Notes: a model not told the origin generated them from the sequence alone. 59,784 nt of DNA from Bacteroidota bacterium (GCA_026391945.1 JAPLDA010000089.1:1-59784); one strand, 5' to 3'; shown: positions 44,863-54,356, counted from the stretch's first letter. Numbers and translations are program-made.

Positions 44863-46086
44863 TCACTTCAGTTTTTCCAATCGCTGCAAAAGCGTCGGAT
44901 GAGAATAATGCACGAATACATAAGCCGGATGAGGTTTTAAATTACCGAGGTTATCCACCGATAATTTTATCAATGCCGAAGCCAAAGCCGTTCCGTCAGA
45001 AGTTTCTTTTGCATAACGATCCGCTTCGTATTCATTTTTCCTTGAAAGCATGTTCATGAGAATACCGAGCAATGCAGAAAGCGGACTGTATATCATTCCA
45101 AAAGCGAGAATGTCAAGATGAAAACTGCTTTGTGAAGCTCCGAGCGCTTTTGAAAGTTCAGGGTTGCCGAGAAACAACGAGAGAATGAACAACATGATGC
45201 CGCTTTGCAGCAGGCCGAGCATCAATCCCTGCATCGTGTGTTTCTTTTTATAATGACCGACCTCATGCGCGAGTATGGCAACCAGTTCGTCCGTTGAATG
45301 TTTTTCAATCAGCGTATCAAAGAGAACAATTTTTTTCTTCGCTCCCATCCCGCTGAAAAAAGCATTGGCTTTCGATGAACGTTTCGATCCGTCCATCACA
45401 AAAAGATTGTGGAGTTTGAATCCAACTTTCCCGCAGTAAGATTCGATGGAAGTCCGTAATTCTCCTTCGGGCAAAGGAGTAAGTTTGTTGAACAACGGTA
45501 AAATGATGCTGGCATAAAACATCGTTGCGAAGACCATGAACAGTGCTAATACACCAAGAGCATAAAGCCAGAAGTATTTTCCTGATGCACCGTAAATCCA
45601 CACGATCAGCGACAGCAATGCACCGCCGATGAGGATGCTGAGCAGGTATCCTTTCAGTTTATCAAGAACAAAAGTCTTCGGTGTCATTTTATTGAAACCA
45701 AATTTTTCCTCGATCACAAATATTTTATACAGTGAAAAAAGTGTAGAGAACAGATCACTGGCTAAACCAATGATTCCGAAAAACAATAAAGCCATCCAGG
45801 CCGGATTTACGGTGATGCTTCTTACGTAATGGTCGATCCAGGCAAAACCATCCAGGAAAAGTACGGACAGCAAAAGAGCGAGGCTGAACATGGAAGTGAT
45901 CATGGAAAAACGGTCATTCACCTTGTAATACTCCATACTCTTCCGGTATCGTTCCTCATCATAAATTCCTTTGGCTTCCCCGGGCAAATCAGGGTTCCAG
46001 TTATTCAGGTTGAGAATATCAAGGATCCGCTCCGTGATGAAATCAAAAAGGACAATGCCGACAATAATAAAAAACAACGTGTTCAT
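44863..46086 (-). CDS. CAAX prenyl protease 1-type M48 metalloendopeptidase (Ste24-like)
   Basis: 407 aa with about seven membrane helices. The zinc site HEVGH is at residues 274-278 within ILAHEVGHYKKKH, and the third-ligand region is RKNEYEADRYAKETSDG. An N-terminal Ste24-type extension (LNNWNPDLPGEAKGIYDEERYR) is present. Ste24-like proteases in bacteria cleave membrane or misfolded proteins; prenylated substrates are not expected. Length is typical of the family. Confidence 0.93.
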   Translation of the reverse strand: MNTLFFIIVGIVLFDFITERILDILNLNNWNPDLPGEAKGIYDEERYRKSMEYYKVNDRFSMITSMFSLALLLSVLFLDGFAWIDHYVRSITVNPAWMALLFFGIIGLASDLFSTLFSLYKIFVIEEKFGFNKMTPKTFVLDKLKGYLLSILIGGALLSLIVWIYGASGKYFWLYALGVLALFMVFATMFYASIILPLFNKLTPLPEGELRTSIESYCGKVGFKLHNLFVMDGSKRSSKANAFFSGMGAKKKIVLFDTLIEKHSTDELVAILAHEVGHYKKKHTMQGLMLGLLQSGIMLFILSLFLGNPELSKALGASQSSFHLDILAFGMIYSPLSALLGILMNMLSRKNEYEADRYAKETSDGTALASALIKLSVDNLGNLKPHPAYVFVHYSHPTLLQRLEKLK

Positions 46087-46102
46087 TCAGAATTTCCGAT
46101 CC

Positions 46103-46124
46103 ATGAATACTCAATACTCAATAC
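46103..46124. repeat. Short heptamer array (ACTCAAT-type)
   Basis: Consecutive TACTCAA, TACTCAA and TACCCAT units fill part of the 52-bp gap between the CAAX-type protease and the vWA gene. Confidence 0.5.
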
Positions 46125-46138
46125 CCATTCCTATTTAT

Positions 46139-48226
46139 TCAATACGCCCCGCTCCTCTTTCTTAAAAACCATTCAAGCGATAGCAAGGCAAGCAGCAAAA
46201 AGAAAACCCACTTCAGGTTGATAAGGTCTTTCAGGTCGTTATGAGAATAAGAAATTGTTTTGATGTCATCCCTGTTCTCCAGCGCTTTCTCCAGTGAATC
46301 GAGATGTGAGGGATCATACATTTCACCGCCGGTTTTATGAGCCAGTGCGTAAAGCAGTTGGTGGTCGGCAGTGGTTTCATTTTGTTCCACCTGGATGGCG
46401 CTGATGCTGAATTCCCCTTCGTTGTTATAAATCTTTTCCCCCGCTTTCACCGTGGCCTTGTAATGGTAGTTGCCCGATGGAAAATATCCTGCATTCAGCG
46501 TATATGTTTTTTCGGTTTTGCTGAAGGTAAACGGAAAAGTCTTTTTCTCCCCGTTGGTAATGGTGATGTTGATATCCGGAATATTGATCAGCTCATAATT
46601 ATCGTTGGTGACTTCGGCATCAAAAACAATGGGCTCATTCTCCGGGAACGTATGTTTCCCAAGAATGCGGAAGTGACTTTTGTTTTCTTTTACCACGAGG
46701 TACTGAGCAAGTTTGTTGATCAGTTCATTGAAGGCATCAAAATTTCCTTTGTTGTTATAATCAGTGAGCCTCCATCGCCAGAGACCTTCCCCGCATAAGA
46801 CCGCCGATTTATCAGCACCGTTTTCATTGAGGACCAGCAGGGGTTTGCCGCTGTTCACGCTTCCGATCTGCTGGGAAAGCATGACGTAATCGTTGGAGGT
46901 GAGTTTATATTCCCCGAACGGAGCAAGCAACGGCGGAAAGGTGCGCAACGCATCGGACGTTTCTTTGGTGATGGTGAACAATGAAAAATCATCCTTTAAC
47001 AACGGCTGCACTTCATTCGATTTATTCAATGTCCCGTTGATGCGGATTCCGGTTTCCAGGTCATTCAACGCATTGATGTTCGTTTCTGTACCAACGATGT
47101 AAAACACCGGGACCTTTGCTGCCTTAATTTTCGCAATCAGTCCTGTCGTATTTTTACCCTGCGCCGGCACCTGGTGTAAAACGATCAAATCATAATCATT
47201 CACTTTGCCATCGAACTGATCGGCCATCGCCACTTTCACTTCGTAGTTTTCATTGCTGCCGAACGAAAGTTTCAACGCACCGAGATCAGGATGCGGCGAA
47301 GCAGCCAGCAGCAAAATTTTCTGTTTGCTTTCCAGCACATCGACGAAAATATCTTTCTCATTGTTTACCGTGGTAATTTCACCGCTCACCGAACTCAACA
47401 TGAGATGGTAATGATGCATTCCCTTTTTCTTCGCATCGAGGAAAACAGGAATCACCGAATTGAATTTATTAGCGGCAACTAAAAATGTTTTGCTGAAGAG
47501 GATGAGAGAATCTTCTTTAACGGTAAGCGTGGTGGTTGCACCGTTGCACTGGCGTGCTTCCACACCGACTTCCAGAGGGAAACTGTTTCCCAGGTACACC
47601 ACTTTATTAAAATTCACACGGCTGATCAGCAGGTCTTTTTGAACGGTCGTATCACCCAAGGCAACAGTATAAAAAGGAGCTTTGAGAAGATTGCCTGCAT
47701 ACACCGGGTTGCTGCCGCGGTTGTACAACCCGTCGCTGGCAATAACGACGGCACCGATATTCCTGTTTGCATAACGAACGGCAAGGTCATTCATCAGCCC
47801 GGTAAAATCGGTTTGCTTGTCGGTATAAGAAAATGTGAGCTGGTCGCTGACGCGGTCGCCCCAGTTCACTGTTTTTACATCGTATTTTTTTTCGAGTGCC
47901 TGCATCATGGCCTTTATCTTAGCCGGGTATTCATTCCTGTAAAAAGAGGAATCTTTACCGGTCACAAGGCTTTCGCTGTTATCCTGTGCGATGATGACGA
48001 TTGGTTTCTCTTTTTCCCGTGTGATCGTTTTGATCAACGGAGTAAGCAACAGGAAAGCGAGTAAGCTCACCAGGAAAAACCGAAGCGCCATCATCAGCTT
48101 CTTCAGCCAGGGATGAACTTCACCAAAAGAATGGTTCCGGTAGAGCACAAAAGCATAGGCAGCGCCCAACAGGAGACAAAGCAAAATGAACCACGCGGGT
48201 TTTTCGGTAATGAGTTGAAAAGGCAT
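46139..48226 (-). CDS. VWA domain-containing membrane protein
   Basis: 695 aa. Two N-terminal membrane helices are followed by a von Willebrand A-like domain with a MIDAS-type DNSES and a later VVIASDGLYNRGSN. The middle part (ILLLAASPHPDLGALKLSF, YDLIVLHQVPAQ) resembles a glutamine-amidotransferase-like domain. A beta-rich stretch precedes a final membrane helix (KWVFFLLLALLSLEWFLRKR). This architecture is common in Bacteroidota and related to Bat-type proteins, but the role is unknown. It may sense or organise envelope components. Confidence 0.82.
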   Translation of the reverse strand: MPFQLITEKPAWFILLCLLLGAAYAFVLYRNHSFGEVHPWLKKLMMALRFFLVSLLAFLLLTPLIKTITREKEKPIVIIAQDNSESLVTGKDSSFYRNEYPAKIKAMMQALEKKYDVKTVNWGDRVSDQLTFSYTDKQTDFTGLMNDLAVRYANRNIGAVVIASDGLYNRGSNPVYAGNLLKAPFYTVALGDTTVQKDLLISRVNFNKVVYLGNSFPLEVGVEARQCNGATTTLTVKEDSLILFSKTFLVAANKFNSVIPVFLDAKKKGMHHYHLMLSSVSGEITTVNNEKDIFVDVLESKQKILLLAASPHPDLGALKLSFGSNENYEVKVAMADQFDGKVNDYDLIVLHQVPAQGKNTTGLIAKIKAAKVPVFYIVGTETNINALNDLETGIRINGTLNKSNEVQPLLKDDFSLFTITKETSDALRTFPPLLAPFGEYKLTSNDYVMLSQQIGSVNSGKPLLVLNENGADKSAVLCGEGLWRWRLTDYNNKGNFDAFNELINKLAQYLVVKENKSHFRILGKHTFPENEPIVFDAEVTNDNYELINIPDINITITNGEKKTFPFTFSKTEKTYTLNAGYFPSGNYHYKATVKAGEKIYNNEGEFSISAIQVEQNETTADHQLLYALAHKTGGEMYDPSHLDSLEKALENRDDIKTISYSHNDLKDLINLKWVFFLLLALLSLEWFLRKRSGAY

Positions 48227-48394
48227 ACGATTTTAGAATGTTGCGAAGATACAAATAGCATTCGATCGGGATTCATTACTATTAGGTCGATTGAGTAATC
48301 GAGTTGATTATGATTTGGAGATTTAAGATTTGAATTGATTGAGTAATGATGTTGATTAAGTCATGAAGTTAGCGGGTAGTTGAGTCTCTGCTCC

Positions 48395-48436
48395 TTATTC
48401 ATTACTCATTATTCCTTATTCATTACGCATAATTCA
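48395..48436. repeat. Heptamer tandem array (six TTAYTCA-type units)
   Basis: Six 7-bp units in tandem: TTATTCA, TTACTCA, TTATTCC, TTATTCA, TTACGCA, TAATTCA. They lie in the 229-bp gap between the vWA and fabG genes, which also contains imperfect ATTGAGTAAT repeats at about 48292-48345. Confidence 0.7.
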
Positions 48437-48455
48437 ATTTTCATTCTTCAATCAA

Positions 48456-49205
48456 CTACGTCAACATTCCACCATCCACATTAATCACCTGTCCTGTGAT
48501 ATACGATGAAAGTCCGGATGCAAGAAACAATACGCAGTTCGCCACATCTTCAGGAGTGCCGCCGCGTTTCAGCGGAATGGCTTCTCTCCATTGTTTCACG
48601 GTATCCTGGTTCAGCACTTCCGTCATTTCTGTTTCGATGAAACCCGGTGCAATGGCATTGCACCGGATGTTGCGTGATCCTAACTCAAGTGCAACGGATT
48701 TTGTAAAACCAATGATGCCTGCCTTCGAAGCCGCATAATTCGCCTGTCCGGCATTGCCCTTCACGCCTACCACGCTGCTGATGTTGATGATGCTTCCGCT
48801 GCGTTGCTTTAGCATCGGGCGTTGTACGGCTTTGGTAATATTAAAAACGGAATTGAGATTCGTCCGGATGACTTCGTTGAATTGCTCTTCATTCATCCTC
48901 ATCAGCAAACCATCGCGGGTAATTCCAGCGTTGTTCACCACAATATCGACGGTACCAAAATCGGCCACCACCTGGTTTACGAGTTCATCAGCAGATTTAA
49001 AATCGGCTGCATCCGAGCGATATCCTTTTGCTTTCACCATGTATTTCTGAAGTTCGGCTTCGAGCGCCTGCCCTTTTTCCACCGATGATAAATACGTAAA
49101 AGCCACGTGAGCGCCGGCTTCAGCGAGTTTCAAAGCGATGCCTCTCCCGATTCCTTTGGAAGCACCGGTGACAAGAGCGGTTTTTCCAGAAAGTAATTTT
49201 TCCAT
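48456..49205 (-). CDS. fabG: 3-oxoacyl-[acyl-carrier-protein] reductase
   Basis: 249 aa. NADPH-dependent reductase of type II fatty-acid synthesis. The cofactor motif is TGASKGIGRG, followed by NNAGITRDGLLMRM and the catalytic Ser/Tyr/Lys set in INISSVVGVKGNAGQANYAAS and YAASKAG. The C-terminal GGTPEDVANCVLFLASGLSSYITGQVINVDGGM-like segment is typical of FabG. SDR enzymes of other specificity look similar, but the NxxMRM and GQANY motifs favour FabG. Confidence 0.92.
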   Translation of the reverse strand: MEKLLSGKTALVTGASKGIGRGIALKLAEAGAHVAFTYLSSVEKGQALEAELQKYMVKAKGYRSDAADFKSADELVNQVVADFGTVDIVVNNAGITRDGLLMRMNEEQFNEVIRTNLNSVFNITKAVQRPMLKQRSGSIINISSVVGVKGNAGQANYAASKAGIIGFTKSVALELGSRNIRCNAIAPGFIETEMTEVLNQDTVKQWREAIPLKRGGTPEDVANCVLFLASGLSSYITGQVINVDGGMLT

Positions 49206-49226
49206 ATTAATTAGTTTGAGAATTTA

Positions 49227-49334
49227 ATTAGCCAATGGGTTAATTAGCTGATTAGCCAATGAAAAAAAAGAACAAACCATGCATCTGTACTTCTGCTAAT
49301 TAGCTAATCATCACATTAACTCATCAGCCAATCA
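49227..49334. repeat. Octamer-period repeats between fabG and sucD
   Basis: Four 8-bp units at 49227-49258 (ATTAGCCA, ATGGGTTA, ATTAGCTG, ATTAGCCA) and five at 49295-49334 (GCTAATTA, GCTAATCA, TCACATTA, ACTCATCA, GCCAATCA) fill most of the gap. Confidence 0.6.
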
Positions 49335-49340
49335 GACGCA

Positions 49341-50225
49341 TCAGTTAACCTTCACACTTTTCAGCGCTTCAGCCATCGTTGATCCGATCACAGCCGGAGA
49401 TTCACAGACGAGAATTCCGCACTCGCGCATGATTTTCATTTTCGCTGCTGCCGTATCATCAGCACCGCCTACAATGGCTCCGGCATGTCCCATTCTTCGT
49501 CCCGGAGGCGCCGTTTGTCCGGCAATAAAACCAACCACTGGTTTCCGCGGATTCATTTTAATCCATCGCGCCGCCTCTGCTTCGAGGCTTCCGCCGATTT
49601 CACCGATCATCACGATCCCTTCTGTTCCCGGGTCATTCATAAAAAGTTCAACGGCTTCTTTTGTCGTGGTTCCAATGATCGGATCACCGCCGATACCAAT
49701 CGCGGTAGAGATTCCCATTCCCGCTTTCACCACCTGGTCGGCGGCTTCGTAAGTCAGCGTTCCTGATTTGGAAACAATACCGATTTTTCCGGGCTTGAAA
49801 ACAAAACCCGGCATGATGCCGACTTTACATTCTCCTGCGGTGATGATTCCCGGACAATTCGGACCGATCAGCCGCGTGCCTTTGTCGCGGAGATATTCTT
49901 TCACCATGATCATATCCTTCACCGGGATACCTTCTGTAATGGCCACCACCAAAGCGATTCCGGCCTCGGCAGCTTCCATAATCGCATCGGCGGCAAATGC
50001 CGGCGGTACGAACACAATGGAAACATTCGCACCGGCTTCTTTCACCGCCTGTGCAACGGTATTAAACACGGGCTTATCGAGGTGCGTGGTTCCGCCTTTT
50101 CCGGGCGTAACGCCACCCACGACGTTGGTTCCGTATTCAATCATCTGTGTAGCATGGAAAGTTCCTTCGCTTCCTGTGAAGCCCTGGACAATTACTTTTG
50201 AATTCTTATTGACGAGTACGCTCAT
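49341..50225 (-). CDS. sucD: Succinate-CoA ligase, alpha subunit
   Basis: 294 aa. CoA-binding Rossmann region [21 protein letters not shown], then the ligase domain with [19 protein letters not shown]. The phosphohistidine loop [13 protein letters not shown] is intact. With SucC it interconverts succinyl-CoA and succinate with substrate-level phosphorylation in the TCA cycle. sucC is not adjacent, as is common in Bacteroidota. Length is normal. Confidence 0.95.
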   Translation of the reverse strand: MSVLVNKNSKVIVQGFTGSEGTFHATQMIEYGTNVVGGVTPGKGGTTHLDKPVFNTVAQAVKEAGANVSIVFVPPAFAADAIMEAAEAGIALVVAITEGIPVKDMIMVKEYLRDKGTRLIGPNCPGIITAGECKVGIMPGFVFKPGKIGIVSKSGTLTYEAADQVVKAGMGISTAIGIGGDPIIGTTTKEAVELFMNDPGTEGIVMIGEIGGSLEAEAARWIKMNPRKPVVGFIAGQTAPPGRRMGHAGAIVGGADDTAAAKMKIMRECGILVCESPAVIGSTMAEALKSVKVN

Positions 50226-50347
50226 AAAAAAAAATTATTCGGTTTAATAACTATTGAATCAACCTGCTCATTTCCAGAATTGAAATGACAGCATGCGAAA
50301 GTAATTTTTTTATTACGTTTGAGAAAGATTTTTTTAACAAACCAGCC

Positions 50348-50863
50348 ATGAAAACATCCTCCCCCATTCGCATTGCCATCATCCTGCTCCTCATCACGAT
50401 CGTATGGATTGCCTTTCAGCACATCATGGGTTACAACTCCTTGCGGCATGACATCGGTCAGTACACGCGGATGGTCACCGCTTTTGTCTTCTGGATCGCT
50501 TTGTTCGTGGTCGTCAGGAATGAGAAAAAGAAAAACAGCAGCCTCACGTTCATGCAGGGCTGGAAAGCCGGGCTCCTCACCTCTCTCGTTTACTCTTTCG
50601 GCTTCACAGTCATCATCATTCTCTACCAGCAATTCATCAACCCGGAGTTTTATTCCACGATCAAAGCATTCACCATTTCGCAACTGCAATCCAGCCATGC
50701 TTCACCGGAAGCCACGGATTCGGCTCTCAGGGAAGTGGATATGAGTTACAGCGGCACTCCTCTCTCATACCTTTTGCTCTTTGTCTTTTCGTTCATCATG
50801 GGCGGATTTTTCTCCGCCATTGCCGCAAAATTTTTTAAGGCGAAACAACCTTCCGGAAATTAA
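50348..50863 (+). CDS. DUF4199 domain-containing membrane protein
   Basis: 171 aa from the ATG at 50348 (MKTSSPIRIAIILLLITIVW); the frame opens further upstream in unconvincing sequence. Four membrane helices and the DUF4199 pattern: a first helix pair, a LTFMQGWKAGLLTSLVYSF segment, a periplasmic helix (YQQFINPEFYSTI), and a final FSFIMGGFFSAIAAKFF helix. The family is largely restricted to Bacteroidota and has no assigned function. Confidence 0.85.
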   Translation: MKTSSPIRIAIILLLITIVWIAFQHIMGYNSLRHDIGQYTRMVTAFVFWIALFVVVRNEKKKNSSLTFMQGWKAGLLTSLVYSFGFTVIIILYQQFINPEFYSTIKAFTISQLQSSHASPEATDSALREVDMSYSGTPLSYLLLFVFSFIMGGFFSAIAAKFFKAKQPSGN

Positions 50864-50946
50864 ATATCTTCATCAAGGTGATGAGGCGTGTTTCATACAT
50901 TCCGGTTTTCTGCCCAGGGAGTTGAACATGATGAACACGAGGAAAT

Positions 50947-50974
50947 CTTTGCGCCTTCGCGTCTTGGCGTGAAA
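50947..50974. repeat. Half-copy of a CTTTGCGCC...GCGTGAAA intergenic repeat
   Basis: This 28-bp segment ends in GCGTGAAA and resembles the right arm of the element at 51034-51132. It appears to be a solo end of the same family. Confidence 0.5.
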
Positions 50975-51033
50975 TAAATCAAGCTGCGCCACTACCCTTT
51001 CTTCGGCAGTGACTCAGTTTGAGGCTTCAACTA

Positions 51034-51132
51034 TTTCACGCAGAGAAAACGCAGAGGCGCAGGGGACGCAGAGTATGTCGTTTGAAAGCGTTCTCAGCGA
51101 TTTCTCTGTGTCTCAGCGGCCTCTGCGTGAAA
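51034..51132. mobile_element. MITE-like palindromic element
   Basis: About 99 bp bounded by 12-bp perfect inverted ends TTTCACGCAGAG (51034-51045) and CTCTGCGTGAAA (51121-51132). Its interior is built on GCAGAGGCGCAGGG and CAGCGGCCTCTGCG. It has no coding capacity. A 17-bp direct repeat (GCCACTACCCTTTCTTC) occurs at 50988-51004 and 51179-51195, on either side. The element resembles a common intergenic palindrome in environmental genomes (recalled, not verified). Confidence 0.55.
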
Positions 51133-51225
51133 CAAAATAATCGTTTGGATGGAGATCTTTTATTGAAAATCGAACGGGGCCACTACCCTTTCTTCAAGCT
51201 CCTTCTTCTTCCTCAATTAATTGAA

Positions 51226-51233
51226 TACTTTTG
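51226..51233 (+). promoter_or_regulatory. Candidate -7 box of mnmE
   Basis: TACTTTTG (TAnnTTTG) ends six bases before the mnmE ATG, the same geometry as at the histidine kinase gene. No clear -33 TTG. Confidence 0.4.
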
Positions 51234-51239
51234 CGCATC

Positions 51240-52643
51240 ATGATCCGGTTGACTGACAGAAATGAAACCATCGTTGCCTTGGCAACACCGCCGGGTGTTG
51301 GCGCCATTTCCGTGATCCGCCTGTCGGGAAACGATGCTTTCCGGATCGCCGATACTTTTTTTGTCAGCAAAAAAAAATCGCTGAAGATTTCCAACTGTAA
51401 AAGTCACACGATTCATTTCGGAACGGTGAACGACCGTGATATCCTCATCGACGAAGTACTTGTTTCCGTGTTCCGTTCTCCTCATTCTTTTACGGGAGAA
51501 GATTCCGTTGAAATCTCTTGTCACGGTTCGGTATTCATTCAGCAGCAGATCATTCAACTCATTCTTAAAAACGGCGGACGGCTTGCGCAGCCGGGAGAGT
51601 TTACCCTTCGCGCTTTCCTGAACGGCAAGTTCGACCTGTCGCAGGCGGAAGCCGTTGCCGATCTCATCGCTTCCGATTCGGCGGCATCGCATCAACTGGC
51701 GATGCAGCAGATGCGCGGCGGTTTCTCGGGCGAAATAAAATTGCTTCGTCAGCAGTTGATTCATTTTGCTTCGCTGCTTGAACTCGAACTCGACTTTGCC
51801 GAAGAAGATGTGGAGTTCGCCAACCGCGACCAGCTTAAACAACTGATCTCAGAACTTCAATCTCACATCTCGCAACTCATCTCATCCTTCGAACTCGGCA
51901 ACGTCATCAAACACGGAATTCCCGTGGTGATTGCCGGCAAGCCGAATGTCGGGAAATCAACGTTGCTGAATGCATTGCTCAATGAAGAACGCGCCATCGT
52001 AAGCGAGTTTGCCGGAACCACGCGCGACACCATTGAAGAAGAAATTACTTTGGATGGAATCAAATTCCGGTTCATTGATACCGCCGGTATCCGCGAAACG
52101 ACCGATGCCATTGAGAAAATCGGCGTGAGCCGCACGATGGAAAAAATCCAGCAAAGCCCGGTGATCCTTTATTTGTTTGACGTGGATGACTCGGATGCAA
52201 AAGATGTCCGAAAGGATATGGACGAACTCCGCAACAACATCGAAGACGAACGTTTCATCGTGATTCCCGTTGCCAACAAAACCGATCTTCAACGGCACGA
52301 TGATCTGAAAAAAAAATATGCTGGATTGAATGAGATCGTTTTCATTTCAGCGAAAGAGAAAACCAACATTCATCAGCTCATCCAAATTTTGCTTTCAAAG
52401 ATTAACAAAGGCGGACTGTCGCAGGGAAGCGTCATCATCAGCAATGCACGGCACCTGGAAGCGCTTACCAAAACGCAGGAAGCATTGCATACAGTTGAAG
52501 AAGGAATGCAATCGAACCGCACCACCGATTTACTTGCCAACGATATTAAATATGCTTTGCATTACCTCGGTGAGATCACAGGCGACATCACAACAGACGA
52601 TTTGCTTGAGAATATTTTTTCGAGGTTTTGTATCGGGAAATAA
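51240..52643 (+). CDS. mnmE: tRNA modification GTPase MnmE
   Basis: 467 aa. The start is the ATG at 51240 (MIRLTDRNETIVALATPPGVGAISVIRLSG-type beginning); a TTG three codons upstream is unlikely. The N-terminal formyl-THF-binding domain contains RSPHSFTGEDSVEISCHG. The G-domain has G1 GKPNVGKST at 233-241, the switch/G2 loop GTTRDTIEEE, G3 DTAGIRET and G4 NKTD, and the C-terminal FCIGK is intact. With MnmG it makes the cmnm5 group at U34 of certain tRNAs. Confidence 0.96.
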   Translation: MIRLTDRNETIVALATPPGVGAISVIRLSGNDAFRIADTFFVSKKKSLKISNCKSHTIHFGTVNDRDILIDEVLVSVFRSPHSFTGEDSVEISCHGSVFIQQQIIQLILKNGGRLAQPGEFTLRAFLNGKFDLSQAEAVADLIASDSAASHQLAMQQMRGGFSGEIKLLRQQLIHFASLLELELDFAEEDVEFANRDQLKQLISELQSHISQLISSFELGNVIKHGIPVVIAGKPNVGKSTLLNALLNEERAIVSEFAGTTRDTIEEEITLDGIKFRFIDTAGIRETTDAIEKIGVSRTMEKIQQSPVILYLFDVDDSDAKDVRKDMDELRNNIEDERFIVIPVANKTDLQRHDDLKKKYAGLNEIVFISAKEKTNIHQLIQILLSKINKGGLSQGSVIISNARHLEALTKTQEALHTVEEGMQSNRTTDLLANDIKYALHYLGEITGDITTDDLLENIFSRFCIGK

Positions 52644-52672
52644 CTGCCTCATAAAGCATAGTCAAAAATTTA

Positions 52673-52867
52673 TTGGTGTCCGGGGGTGTTCTCTTGCAAA
52701 TCTCGTTGAACACCTGTCGCATCAACCGCTGTTTTTTTTATAACTTGCAATCAGATAACACCCTTCAGGATATTGACTTGAGCAATGTGCCAAACGGGAT
52801 TTATCTTTATAGGTTTACATCTAATGACCAGATTGTATTGTGCGATAAAATTATTATTCAAAAATAA
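52673..52867 (+). pseudogene. Remnant of a T9SS C-terminal domain
   Basis: No ATG opens this frame (only TTG at 52673). Its last 40 residues read as the end of a type A T9SS domain: DIDLSNVPNGIYLYRFTSND, then QIVLCDKIIIQK and stop. The N-terminal body of the protein is missing. It is the tail of a lost secreted-protein gene, directly after mnmE. Confidence 0.6.
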
Positions 52868-53575
52868 AATTAAAACCATTCTTCTTGTTTTGTGCTTGTC
52901 CTACATGGTAGGACAAGCACAAAAGGAAGATCGCGTATGGTGTTTTCCGGATCATGCCGGAATTGATTTTAATAACTTAGCTAATCCGGATACTTTCTCA
53001 TCAGCAATAGGAACACCAGCACATGAAAATAATTCTACGATAGCGGATAGCAGTGGTGCCCTATTTTGTTATGCAAGTGCCACAGACTTTACATTTCCAG
53101 GGGCAATTATTATGGCGTGAATTCGGATACCTATTTCACCCACCATCTTGATGTTATTGAATACCCCGATTCTGTTGGGTTAGGATGTAATTACATTCAG
53201 AACGGTTTTGATTTAGGCTCTCACTTTGTTGCGGGTTACCTTCCAAACATGGCCTACTTTGGTTTGGGAGCCGAAACCGGCAGCATCTGCGATTCGCTTC
53301 GTATAGGAATCAATGAATTGAATGCTGAGAAAAATGGATTGCAGGTTTTTCCGAATCCAACCACCGGAATTTTTAATTTGAAACTGAAGGATGAGAATGA
53401 TCGGGTCATTTCTGTACGGGTTGAAGATATTTTTGGGAAAATGGTGTTCAAAACAACGGCCTCATTCAAAACAATTACAGAAATTGATCTGAAAACTTTT
53501 TCACCCGGACTGTATTTCGTGTATGTGCAAACAGAGAAGAAAAAATTCCTGACAGCGAAAATAATCAAGGAGTAA
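52824..53575 (+). pseudogene. Secreted T9SS protein with internal deletion and frameshift
   Basis: ATG at 52824 gives a signal peptide (IKTILLVLCLSYMVGQAQ) followed by EDRVWCFPDHAGIDFNNLAN and SSGALFCYASATDFTFPG, then a stop at 53120. The second frame, open from 53066, continues GNYYGVNSDTYFTHHLDVIE, then YPDSVGLGCNYIQNGFDLGS. It ends in a type A T9SS domain (LQVFPNPTTGIFNLKLKD to GLYFVYVQTEKKKFLTAKIIKE). Proteins of this kind normally have several hundred residues between these two parts, so a large internal deletion plus a frameshift near 53090-53110 is inferred. Confidence 0.6.
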
Positions 53576-53665
53576 TTTTTCTTTAGTTGCAATTATTCGG
53601 AACTGAACTAATTTGTAATTTTATTCACCTTTTTACCCGGTCATTCATCCTCATCGTTTACGCCC

Positions 53666-54331
53666 ATGGAAAAATACATCACCCAACTTCTCTCTGACAT
53701 TGCTTACGCAACCAAACATGTGAGCCTGCCTTTTGTTTCGGAAGGCCTGGAATTACACGACTGGATTTCGGAAGAAGAGGAAGATAAAACTGCTCCTGTC
53801 CGCCATCTCGATGAGTGGACGGGCATCAGCAAAGAACAGCTTCCACCGGCAGAAATGCTGACGGATGAACACGTGCATGTACTTCTTGATGCACTGAAGA
53901 ACCTATTGAATGAATACAACTGGTCGTTCGTTCTTCAAACAGAAGTTCCGGAACGCATTCAGTATGCTTGCATCCGGGATAACTTCAACCAGGAAGCGAA
54001 AGTGAAACAATGGCACATGGGATTTTTCGAACACTGCCGCACTGGAACCGAACATGGCAAATGTGCGCTGGGAGAATATTGTCAGTGCGCTTTTTATGCC
54101 GACTTGTTTTCAGGATTCGTTGAGGAAGATTTAAGTCCTGCAGAAGAACGTGCCCGTGAACTGGAAATCGAAGTTCAGCATCTCAAACGAAAACACTGCG
54201 ATGACTGGATGAAATATTATCCTTATCATCTCGATGCGAAGTACGATGATGAAAATGGCAATCCGTACAACTACGGTTTTGGCAACGATGATGAGGAAGA
54301 AGACGAAAGTGACAACTGGTGGAGAAAATAA
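53666..54331 (+). CDS. Hypothetical acidic protein with Cys/His cluster
   Basis: 221 aa, cytoplasmic by sequence (no signal peptide). The central block HCRTGTEHGKCALGEYCQCA contains four cysteines and two histidines and could bind a metal. The C-terminal quarter has a Glu/Lys-rich helix (ARELEIEVQHLKRKHCDDW) followed by a very acidic tail (FGNDDEEEDESDNWWRK). I do not recognise the family. Stands alone with its own terminator region. Confidence 0.8.
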   Translation: MEKYITQLLSDIAYATKHVSLPFVSEGLELHDWISEEEEDKTAPVRHLDEWTGISKEQLPPAEMLTDEHVHVLLDALKNLLNEYNWSFVLQTEVPERIQYACIRDNFNQEAKVKQWHMGFFEHCRTGTEHGKCALGEYCQCAFYADLFSGFVEEDLSPAEERARELEIEVQHLKRKHCDDWMKYYPYHLDAKYDDENGNPYNYGFGNDDEEEDESDNWWRK

Positions 54332-54356
54332 TTTCTTTCGATGTGATAGAAAAAAG

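Noticed and set aside
44863-46086. Evidence for protein prenylation
   Set aside because: CAAX-type M48 proteases are common in bacteria without protein prenylation.
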